This document shows, piece after piece, positions 23,561 through 34,107 of a DNA stretch of 64,000 nucleotides. The notes beneath the pieces are model-generated. The model was given only the letters and a program-made list of their open reading frames with translations, was not told the DNA's origin and searched no databases. Where the stretch lies: assembly GCA_030407085.1 (NCBI GenBank), contig CM059582.1:1674001-1738000 (forward strand), read 5' to 3'. This DNA is from Trichopria drosophilae. Taxonomy: Eukaryota > Arthropoda > Insecta > Hymenoptera > Diapriidae. The number at the start of each line of letters is the position of its first letter. Position 1 is the first letter of the stretch. A program made the position numbers and the translations under genes.

Positions 23561-25800
23561 GAGAAATGATGTGGCCTATCTGAGGCCAGAAGATTCCAAG
23601 TTTCTTGATATCAGAATTTTTCAGTGAAAATTCTGAAGAAATGATGTGTCATGGTACACTTCGTATCATAATTAAAGCCTTCAGTAGTCATAGACCTGCA
23701 ATAATGGGATGTAGTGTTACTAAGCTGCATCATCAAGACACAAAATACCTAATCTTGTATTACAGTTACTTTATTAAATTCTTATTGAAAACATAATCAG
23801 TTTGATCAATCATCGGCACTTTTTTCAATGCACTCGTTCTGACATTCATATAAGATTTGATGAATGAAATTGCGATTAATTTTTATTTATTGCATTTATA
23901 TGCATTTGCTTTTAATGCATTTATTGTTTTTAAAACCGAATATAGCAAACAGCGAAAGGAACAAAGGCCGCATTGAGAGAAATTATTTACTAATAGTGAA
24001 TATAAGCTAATTTCAAGGCTCTTATATAATTGATTGTAAAGTTATAACAGTAACTGTAAAGTCAAAAACTACAGGTAACTTTCAGATGAAAATGGCAGCA
24101 CTTTCATGCAATGTTATTGTGTATTAACTCGCATAATTTAACATTCAATGAACGTTCGTTAACTGTTCATAAATCTCACATTAAATTCTGTCGTTTGAAC
24201 TGCGCACTTCGGCAATGCGTCTAAAAATTCGTAGAAAATCAAATTACTGCGCGTAATAATACCATAATATTAATATTTAAAATTCTTATATTAAATATTA
24301 ACATAACAAATTTAACCGAATCTGATATCACGATAAATTCAGGACAAAGTACTTTACCTTAAGAGCAAAATCTGAATTATATTAACTTTACTATGAAGCT
24401 ATTAACTATAAATAATCATTACTCTCAGTACGGACGCTCAAACACTAGTTGTCCCTAAATTAAAAATATTTCTGAATATTTTCGTAAACAAAAACAGAAA
24501 ACTTGCCCGAACCTTTGTGATTAGAATTATAAATATATCATAAACGTAACAATTTGTCGATATAAAACCTTGAGGGTTGTAAATTGTTTTTAAGAAAAAT
24601 ACTACTATGTAGTGGAGCGAAATATTGAAGAGTGGATGTACATGTCCATTTACCCACCGCGTAAAATAAATAGCACCGTGATCTAGAAGTATAGAAATAG
24701 GAGTATCAAGGAATTTTGAGGAAAAGGTTCTTAGACAATGATAGATTACAAATAAAAACAAGTTAAAATATGCCAGCATGATATTAAAGAGTTTTGAACA
24801 TACTGATTGCGAATCTGATATTCATATTTCAACATTTAAAATTGCTTATTGATTAAAACGTTAATGTATTTTTAGGCCGATAGAGAATTACTCGGATTAC
24901 AACTTTTTTAAGCAACTGGAAGGAAAATAACTGGCTCGTTGTTAAATTAATAAAGGTATATTTATTTTCAGAGTAGAGATACACACGCGAAGTTGGCCAC
25001 GCGCGAGTATGTATGCGGAACGAGGCATGAAAGCAAATTTTACGAAAAACAGTTTTTTTTCTTTAATACTTTCCAAAATTGTGGATGCCGATAATGAACA
25101 CCGATCATCGGATATGCGGAACCGGATTATCGGTAAAAATAAATAATGTATCGATACGATTAATTTACATAATGGTAACTCACATGAGCGCTGTATTACA
25201 ATAGTCGCGAACTTCATGAGTTAACATGTAATGTCGTCACTTGATTCGCGCAAAAATACAAAATATGGGCGGCCTTGTTCGTAACTCAGACTGTTCGCAG
25301 TTAGTCCTAAACACTTATAGAAAATTAAAATATGTCATTTATTCATATGTATTCCACGTCGATTTCGCTATACGGATTCTGAAATCATACCCGGGCGCTT
25401 TGAAAACTATATAATAATAATTTTCAGGTGATTAAGATACAATAGGCTAATTGTGACACGAGAGTTTTAAAATTATTGAAATTAATAAAAATAACTCAAC
25501 CAAAATAAGAGTGTTATAAAATACTAAAATAAGGTAGTAATATTTATGAAGGCACAGGTCAGGAGCCAAAAATTATAATACAAAAATTATAATACAATTC
25601 GTATCAAAAGCGTGCGTTACGACATTAGCGAATTTTTTAAACTGCTGTCTTTCTTATAAATTATTTATATCCTGCATTTTTATCTTGATTCTCCCGTATA
25701 TGGCTGAAAAAGTAACGAATAAATGAAGATAAGACTCTTAAATTTAAATTCCATTTATTATTTTCCTCCACGAAAAATGTTTGTATCACGTACAAATACT
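23560..25800. other. Intergenic, no gene seen
   Basis: AT-rich DNA. Open frames at 24438-24779 and 24942-25217 on the - strand have no domain or splice support. Confidence 0.45.
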
Positions 25801-25805
25801 GAGGC

Positions 25806-25813
25806 TATTTAAA
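25806..25813 (+). promoter_or_regulatory. TATA box of the four-domain pacifastin gene
   Basis: TATTTAAA lies 80 bases before the ATG at 25886. It is the same TATTTAA type as found before its neighbours. Confidence 0.4.
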
Positions 25814-25885
25814 CGCGACTTAATGATTATAATATATTACAAATTAAGTAAACCCCAGGTAAAAGGTTGCATTATTAAAGATAAA

Positions 25886-27214
25886 ATGCGCTCTTTGGTT
25901 TATTGGATCGCCGTGTGCGTCGTTGCAATCGCCGTCAAATCTGGTAAATTAGAATTTATTAAAAAATAGGAATATATAAAATGTGATGTATTAATTTTAC
26001 GAATATTAACTAGATGACCAGCAAGAAGTTTGCATGCCTTATGCAATGTTCCACGTTAAATGCAACGTGTGCTTATGCAAAGGGGATGGGACTGGAGCTA
26101 TATGCACCAAAATGTATTGTCCACCAGGTGTATTAGTTGCCAGTAGGTTTTATATTATTTCTTCAATAATGCATCGGTATACTAACTATGTAATTCTCTT
26201 CTTGGTGCACGTGCAGAGGAGAAATTGTGTACTCCTAATTCAACATTCAAGATTTTTTGTAACCACTGCTATTGTTCTGAAGATGGCTCCCAGCAAATTT
26301 GTACGAGAATGGCCTGTGATGAATCCTTGATTAATCCTGACGGTACCATTCGACAAGAAAAGTATATTGAAAAAGGTCAAGTGTATAATGAAAAGAAACC
26401 CTTCTATTTTTATTTACGATATTAATTTCAATAACGAAAACACGTTTTGTAAATGATTGGCTTTACGACATTTCAAGACGACAGATGGCGTCGGATTCTC
26501 GAAAGTAGTATATCACAGAAAGCGAAAAACGAATCGTCAAATATAAGGATGTTTGGGGAATGAATAACTTATGCTTGTTATTTGTTTATTTTTTGCACAG
26601 AAACTTTATTATTTATATCAAACGAAACAACTAACTTCAGTATTTTTATGTAATAGATAAAGTGTGTACACCAAACTCGTTTTTCTACGCGGAGTGCAAT
26701 AGGTGTCACTGCAAATCTGATGGAACTGGTGCAAGTTGTACTGAAAAAGCATGTCAGTCCGAAGATGAACCTAAAAGTAACGTACCTTTAATCCTTAAAC
26801 ATAAAAACAAAGTTTTTAATATGATATCTCAGTTCACAGATAAATTAAGATTTTGTCTTGAGTTTATTACTTACAGAAACGAAAGTGTAATGTAAAAAAC
26901 GTATTGTTTTATTTCAATATCAATTAAAAACTTTACGTTTTAAAAATTTCGTCAACAAATATTTGCTGGTACATGTAAAGATGTCAATTTTTTTAGGATA
27001 TATAGATATATATATATTAATCGCTGTCAGGAAAAGATTTATATTTTAAACAAATGTAATTATTTTTTTAGGGAATGATATTTGCACACCCCTGGCAACA
27101 TTTATGAATTACTGCAATTATTGCCAATGTTCTCCAGATGGCAGAAAGAAAGCTTGCAGCAAATTGCTTTGTGATAAGAACATTGTTAATCCGGATGGTA
27201 CAAAAGTAATATGA
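25886..27214 (+). CDS. Secreted four-domain pacifastin protease inhibitor
   Basis: Exons 25886-25943, 26014-26127 (alternative donor at 26142, same phase), 26217-26375, 26657-26776 and 27072-27214 join entirely in phase 1 to give 197 residues. The first 19 residues (MRSLVYWIAVCVVAIAVKS) are a signal peptide. Each later exon is one pacifastin light-chain domain, with cysteines at 26/36/39/41/50/55, 62-91, 114-143 and 155-184, all spaced C-x9-C-x2-C-x-C-x8-C-x4-C. The residues expected at P1-P1' are K-M, R-M, E-K and K-L. By family rules, domains 1, 2 and 4 would be trypsin-directed, while domain 3 is atypical. Linkers after domains 2 and 4 share I/V-N-P-D-G-T. The protein is probably a secreted multi-headed serine protease inhibitor, in haemolymph, gut or venom. 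Confidence 0.9.
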
Positions 27215-27219
27215 TATGC

Positions 27220-28340
27220 TATTAATTTTTATCGTGTTAAATGTACTACTATAAAAAATACAAAATCGTACCTGTTGTTTCTTTATTTCGTAATTTTCCT
27301 TTTTAAATTATTGTCTAACAATGTTCAATACATATTTTATTTTCGTATTTTATCCGCATGTTGTCGTATATATTTTCCTTTAATGATTTATGTTCTTTTT
27401 GCTAACTCCGATTTTTCGAAACTTCACATTTTCAACATTTGTATTAATTTAATACATTAAATGACATATCAATTAAGACCATGTTAAAGAAGTTATATGA
27501 ACTTTATGAGTCTATATAGTGAATAAAACGTGATGTTATTGGATGAAAGATAATAATTTATTTGGTTGTATTACCGCCAGTACAACTAGTAGAAACCCTA
27601 GCAAAAATAACTTACTATAGATGTAGAATGACATATTGGAAAGAGCGCTTTCGGCTTCTGGGATAAATATTATCGGATATTGTGGCATTTTTATGCTTTT
27701 AGCAATTAATACACGCTAATTGTAAATTAATTAGGAGATAATTTATAGGCACAGAGCGATAATTTTGTTTATGTGACAATCAAATAACGCGAGATTAAAT
27801 TTACAATTACATCAACAAAAAATTGAATTTTAATTTTGTAAAAAATAGTACATTTTGATTCGAATGTTGGATGCCTAATAATTATTTACGCTCTGCTTTA
27901 TCAACTATTCTTTTTCGAAAATAAACTTTAAAAGTAAAGCTCTTATTTAACAAAAGTATCATTGAGTTTTTTTTTATGTTTGAGATTGAACAATTTATTA
28001 CTTCGAAAACACAAACTGTTCGAACACTGTATGGATTACATTTTTGTAGACAAAGAAAATTTGTAATATGAACAAGTATAATACCTGAAAATTTATCGTA
28101 AAATATGATTCAAACCAATAAATGAAAGAATCTTGATCATTAATAAAGCATAAGTTTATTCATGTATCGAATGAAGATAACACGGAATGTATTTGCATGG
28201 AATAAAGTTACTTCCAGTGCAATTTAAAATTTGTTAACGATATGTATTTAAGATTGATATTACATCATGATGTCATTCTAAAATATTCTGTTCAATAATC
28301 AACATTATTTGAGTGAAGTTGCATTCTACATTTATATAAA
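27220..28340. other. Intergenic, no gene seen
   Basis: AT-rich spacer between the four-domain gene and the next pacifastin gene. Nothing recognisable was found. Confidence 0.45.
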
Positions 28341-28343
28341 AAA

Positions 28344-31300
28344 ATGAAGCAATTCTTTATACTGATGCTGTTTTTAATTGCGGCTGCTGCTCAAGGTATT
28401 TGTATTTTACATTTATTTGTTTTATTTAATATTTGACAAATTTACTTTAATAATGTGTTCTATTTACATTTCATAAAATATATTTTACAAACAAATATGT
28501 CAGAATATTAACAGATACTAAATATAAAAAATCGATCACTTTGCAAATTGATGTTATCTCGGATATCGGACATGACGGCTCAAACCGACTATCCTGTTGT
28601 TTCATACATCTTAAAATCTATAATATTCAGTATCACCCATGAAATTATCTACATATTTTTTATCACGATAGTTCTGCGTAATTTATTTACTTCATACACC
28701 TGACTACTAGTAAAGATTTTAAAAATAATTATAGGTGTGATAAATTTTACGCACCATACTCTGCAAGTAAAATAACCCTTTTTGTTAATCTTTCACAAAT
28801 TCGAAGTCTTTAAGTGCCGGTAAAGTAATCGGAAAGGTGCCGTTTACCGCCGGGTACCACAGCTGTGCTTCTGCGCATGTGCAAAGGGCGATCGATTATA
28901 TTTTGCCGCCCGCCGGGCTTTTTTTTGCCCGTCCGAGAATTTACATACAGATGTGATAAAAAATAGTGTACATATTGCGGGCAGAAACGCATTGCACACT
29001 CAGGTGATTATAGCAGCATTTACCTCCTCGACCCTCTTGTGCCTTGAGCCCGGTGAGCCTTCTCCTTTTTTCATGATTTTGCACCAGTCATTTACTTCAT
29101 CGACATTATAAAGACGCAGTTTTTTATGTACATATATGACAAAAAACATCGTGTACATCACGGGCGAGAATGAAGAAATCGGCGTTGAAGCCCTCGGGGT
29201 CAGAACGGGAGTTCCCTCCCCCGCGTCCTGCACGGCGCACCTGTCTCGAATCCTTCCCTTTGCGCCCTAGATATATAATATACTATTAACCTATGCGTGT
29301 ACGATAAATTTACATTTAGCATATACTTGAGTTCAAATCAAATTTGATCCCCTTTGACACCAAAAACTAATGTTGACAACAGGTGCATATAATTTCATTG
29401 GTCATTTTGCCAATAAGTAATATGAGCTCGGAAAAAATGAGATGCGGAAAACTCATTTTAGACACGTGTTATAAAAAGTAATTCGATTTATATCTGAGGT
29501 GTATGTAAATATTACCATTTTTCAGATAAAATCTGCACACCAGGCGCCTTTTACAAGAAATACTGTAACAATTGTTTTTGCTCGCCGAGAGGCACTCGAC
29601 TTGCTTGCACAAACATGTATTGCAACCCAAAAATGTATAATATTGACGGCACTAAGAAGCGGTCCGGCAATCACAGAATTAGTTCAAGTAAGATTTATCC
29701 AGCTATATGTACGAAATTAAACTAATAAATACCTTGGTGTGCATGAAATCTGAAAAAAAACAAAGAAATGATTTTAGGACTTCTTTTGTTATAAGAACGC
29801 TGAGAACCTCAGCCTGCTGCTTTTTTCTTTATTTTAGAGCAGCCAATGAGCATGTTTGACAGTGACATATTGATGTCTAGTGCTGTCTTAAGTCGTTAAA
29901 ATTACAATGATCCAAATTTTACTTATCGTTGAAAAGTTACTAAATATATATGCTGAAGTTCCAACCTTTAAGCGATCTTCAAACTCGAATGACTAAGTGA
30001 CTGTCTGAAAGTGATTTTTATCTTTGGAAAATGCATTTAAGAAATCCTAAGATGACTTTTGTTGATTTACGACTATGATGAATGAATCTATATTTTCAGA
30101 AGAATGTATTTTTTAAGAAGATTAGTATTGATAAAAATAAGGATCTGTATTAAAATCACCCTCATCGGCAAACATTTATTTTGCTCTCTAGTAGCACAAT
30201 GCACTATTCCCCTACTCGGTACACAAAATGCTATTTTGCTCCCGACATTGGAGGAGCAAAACATTCTCACACATTCTCTCCCTAGAGGGCAAAATAAGTA
30301 TATATTTTATTTTATAAGTAAAAAAGTTTCTCGCATTCTGTGCACAAATAGTACATTACTCAACGAGGGAGGTAAAATAAACCGGTAAAAATTACACGCA
30401 GTCTGAGACATTCTTTATTTTGCCTCCCTTGGTGAGTAATATACTATTTCTCTCTCGAGTTGAGCAGTGGCACTGCTCGCCCATTTTACTGCCATGTAAT
30501 TTACATCAGGCATTCTGTTGGCACGCGGTATTACGAGCCTTGAAAATTATTATGGTGGAGGGGAGATAATCCTGAAGGAATAGTATATTACTCACCAAGG
30601 GAGACATTCTTTTTTACTTCCCGAGGGAAGTGTACGAGTTGGCTTCATGATATTGAGGATAAGAAGCAACTTTCCTCCCGCTTGCGTTTTCGTTCCAGTG
30701 TGATGAAAATGCCCTTTTGTAGAAGGTCAATTGTAACAGGAGTCAGCTTAAGAGGACCAAATCAAAGGGTTGCATATTTATTTCGACGTATTTAAAGAAA
30801 TTTGAAGGTTTGCGAATAATTCACGTATGGAATTTAAGAATTTTAACTATTAACAAATGTTGAAGTTCTAACGAATGAATTATTTTTCTATATTTACGCA
30901 ACCTTTCTACTGTGAAAATTGTTACTTGTAACCGTATAATGAACGTAAAAAATCGATATGATAAATAAATCGTTTTTCAGCGTATTCTAATTGTTTGTTT
31001 AAATTCAGAACAAACATTCCTTAAAAAGATAGATTGTCAAACCCGTTATATTCAAATTTTTCTTTAAAAATAATGAAAAATATTGGATTATTTCTAGACT
31101 TAGACGATGAAGTGATGATCTGCACACCAAATGCTTTTTACGAGCTGGATTGTAATACCTGCAAATGCTCGCCTAATGGAAAGTCAGCAGTTTGCACAAT
31201 TATGGAATGTCCTTTAAAAAAAAATTCTGGTCCACTATACAATTTGCATCCGCTTGCGTCTTCAAAGATTGTTAAATGTGAGTACATAAATTCATCTTAA

Positions 31301-31509
31301 AACCTTAATATCGTTAAATGTCCATTCTACATTTAACATAACCTTATTCTAATATATTAACAAAACTAATTGTAACTTAAGAGTTTCTTTTAGATATAAG
31401 TCTCACGAATTTCCATACTGTATCAAACGTGCAATTAGTTACTGGACACCTATACTTCTGTGTCATTTGTATAAAACATCGATTTTGTATAAAACATCGA
31501 TGGAATTAG
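28344..31509 (+). CDS. Secreted two-domain pacifastin protease inhibitor (alternative one-domain end)
   Basis: Exon 28344-28395 encodes the signal peptide MKQFFILMLFLIAAAAQ. Exon 29526-29687 (cysteines 21/31/34/36/45/50) and exon 31104-31277 (78/88/91/93/102/107) each encode a pacifastin domain. A phase-compatible terminal exon at 31394-31509 completes 167 residues. A competing terminal exon at 29838-29899 also fits (phase 1, stop TAA) and would give a 91-residue one-domain form. P1-P1' positions read N-M and I-M, which are neither classical trypsin nor chymotrypsin sites. The linker of domain 1 has NIDGTKKRS with a KKR, a possible convertase site. The second domain exon has two in-frame acceptors (31098 or 31104). 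The pacifastin exons are secure; grouping them into one gene is inference. Confidence 0.75.
28805..29270. other. GC-rich insert with an internally duplicated module in the first intron of a pacifastin gene
   Basis: Composition jumps to GC-rich within an AT-rich intron. Two related stretches at about 28940-28990 and 29115-29170 share an order of TTTACATA, GATAAAAAA, GTGTACAT and CGGGCRGAA elements. On the - strand the two read as similar peptides (PQYVHYFLSHLYV and PVMYTMFFVIYV). No complete frame or TIR was found, so it is probably a mobile-element fragment of unknown class. Confidence 0.4.
29838..29899 (+). CDS. Possible alternative terminal exon of the two-domain gene
   Basis: A TTTTATTTTAG acceptor is followed by a short frame ending QPMSMFDSDILMSSAVLSR and TAA, in the phase left by the donor at 29687. 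Used instead of the 31.1 kb exons, it would give a single-domain protein. Confidence 0.4.
30165..30690. repeat. Cluster of inverted repeats built on a TTTTGCCTCCCTTGGTGAGT motif
   Basis: ATTTTGCCTCCCTTGGTGAG near 30417 is inverted near 30580-30610 (ATTACTCACCAAGGGAG). A third, diverged copy lies near 30352 (ATTACTCAACGAGGGAGG), and shorter copies near 30180, 30232 and 30280 combine TTTTGCTC with TAGTAGCAC-like words. These look like nested fold-back elements within a pacifastin intron. Confidence 0.5.
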
Positions 31510-33990
31510 CCAATATCGAAAAAAACCTTTCTAAACAAAAAAAGTTTTATATTATTTAATACCAAAAGTGTTAAACAATAAATACCCATATTTGTTAGAT
31601 TTATTCCGCCAAATATAATCCAACACTGAGGGAAATACTAACGCATCGTACTATTAAATGTAGAGGTAATTTACTATTAGTTAACTAATACTATTACAAG
31701 GAATATCTACTCCAATGGTGTCTCAAATTTCGTGCAGTGGTATCCGATGTTGCTTTTGTAGCAGTTGGCTTCTATTTAAGCACTACCAATAGTATCTTAT
31801 ATCACTGTATATTATCTAACTTCACCAATACCTGCAGTTTTTAACGCATAATAAATGCGGAAACCCCAGTTTCTCATGCCAACTTTTTTTACTTTTCAAC
31901 ACTTTCTGCCGTATTAAATCGTAACGATAACTAGAATTGTACATTTGACACTATAATATGTAATTAATTGTACAATAAAAAAAAATGTATTACTCATAAC
32001 AGGAAAAACTAATTTTATCAATAATGATAGAATTTAATCTTTTATCGAGAATTTGTGTCTATGCTTATCGATTTACGGTGCATTTGTGAATAAATAATTC
32101 CATAAACCCTCGAATGCAATGTAATCAAATTAAAGTTCTATTTTAAATATAGTTCTGTCTTAAATGTAGAATATCATGTTCAAGGGATATGTTTTGTTTG
32201 CTATTATCGATAAGAAATAAATTGGTACATGTTTAGCCTCCTTTTAGTGTTAATTCGAATAACATTAAGACTGTAATAAGAATACTTAGAACTTTTACGA
32301 TATTAATGCTAGGAATGTGTTATTATTAAGAAATCTCATCGATGAATAATATGGAGCACGGGTCGTCATCAGATTTTAGATCTAAACTCTTAAAATAATT
32401 AACAGAACCAACAAACATTTTTATCCGTAAAATACAGAAAAATTTTGTAACTTTCGAAAAATACTGTTGTTATATTATTCATCGAAATAAGTACATAAAA
32501 AAAAAAAATAAAACAAGAAATTATTAAAAAAAATGTTGATTGGTTTTACTTTGGATTAATGTCTGGTATTTAAAATTAATTAGAAGACAGACAATTTGTA
32601 AAGAAATGGAAGCTGAGGTTGAAGAAGGAAAACAAATATATTCGAGATGAAAATTAAAGCATGGCTTATGAATTTCACTTCTACGTGTCTTTTAATTAAA
32701 TGATTAATGTATGTTAATATTGTATTAACGAAATCCGATATTCAAATAATAAAAAACACACAGATTTTATTTACGAGATGAAAAATTTATGACCGAGTAT
32801 ATGTTCATAAGAATCATGAGTTCCGTGTGTCATTGAGTAAATGTTTCATACCTTTAACTAAAATTAAACAAAACTACGTGATTTAACACAGCTGCCTGAT
32901 TGCAAAAAATGGTATTCAGTAATCGCGGACGATTTTAACTGTAAACAATTACATAATCTAATGCTATTATCATATTTTTGAATACAGACTTTAACGCAGA
33001 AAATTTAAACGCTTTCTTTTTAATATTACTAACTATTTTCCTGTTTATTGTATATTACATATTTTTTATTTAACAATTAACAATACTTACAATAAGAACA
33101 ATACTTCTCCGATATTTTATTAAAAAATGTTGTACTCCATTGCTTCAAGATTTAAGTAGTAAAAAATATGAGAAGTAGAAACGTTAAGAAAAATATTTCA
33201 AATAGATTGCATAGATTGCATAGATTTCATCTTGGGTTGAGCATAAGCTAATGTTATTAATATTTGTTTTGCATATAAGATTACAATTGAATACAGATTT
33301 ATTTTTCCATTACTGACGTAATATTTGATCCATTCACTATTTAAGACCTTTTTGGTATCATGATTAAGAAATACTTCGTTGAGTCAACAAAAAATTGCAG
33401 TCATAGGAACGATATCTATTACCTAATACGGGATCATTTTTTAGTATTCAGTGAATAGATTTGAATTTCTGACTTGTTTTCGTATGGTGCCTGCTTCTCA
33501 AATTTGAGTAAACAAATAACGAAGATAAAAAATCGGCAAATTAGGAAAAGTACAAGGATGACTTTCAAATTACTCTAATAGAACAAATATTTACATTATC
33601 AGAATATCTGCAATGATTTTAACAAAATTACAACATCCTTATTCAGTTTTGTCACACTAATAGTTGTAATTCTAAAGACAACCAACGCTTTCCAAAAGAA
33701 AAAGGAAATTCTGACACTTTGTGGTTTTCAAAAAAAAGCTCACGAATAAACCCCATCATTAGTAAATTCGAACGATATCCGGACCTTTTAGTGTCGTTTT
33801 GGGTCTTACTATAATTTCCGATATGTTGCATATCCAACTCAAATACACTGATTAAACATCATAAAATAATAAATGTAAAGTAATAAGTCTCCGATCAAAA
33901 TTATATACACGTGCAATGATAAGATTCTGAATATAATGTCACCACTTTCTTGTAAATTCGAAATGCGATTCGTGATGGGGTATCCGAGAA
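31510..33990. other. Intergenic, no gene seen
   Basis: AT-rich sequence with no supported gene, repeat or RNA. Confidence 0.45.
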
Positions 33991-34028
33991 TACCCCTCCC
34001 CTTGTGATGAAGTTTGACGTATCACATG

Positions 34029-34064
34029 TATTTAAGAAGGTTTAATGATGGCGCACGTCAGTTT
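34029..34064 (+). promoter_or_regulatory. TATA box and initiator of the Tyr-rich peptide gene
   Basis: TATTTAAG at 34029-34036 is followed by TCAGTT at 34058-34063, placing the initiator A about 31 bases from the TATA start. This is the standard arthropod spacing. The predicted start lies 48 bases before the ATG. Confidence 0.6.
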
Positions 34065-34107
34065 GCGAAGAATAGTTCAGATAAGAAAACAAAACAAATC
34101 CTAGAAG

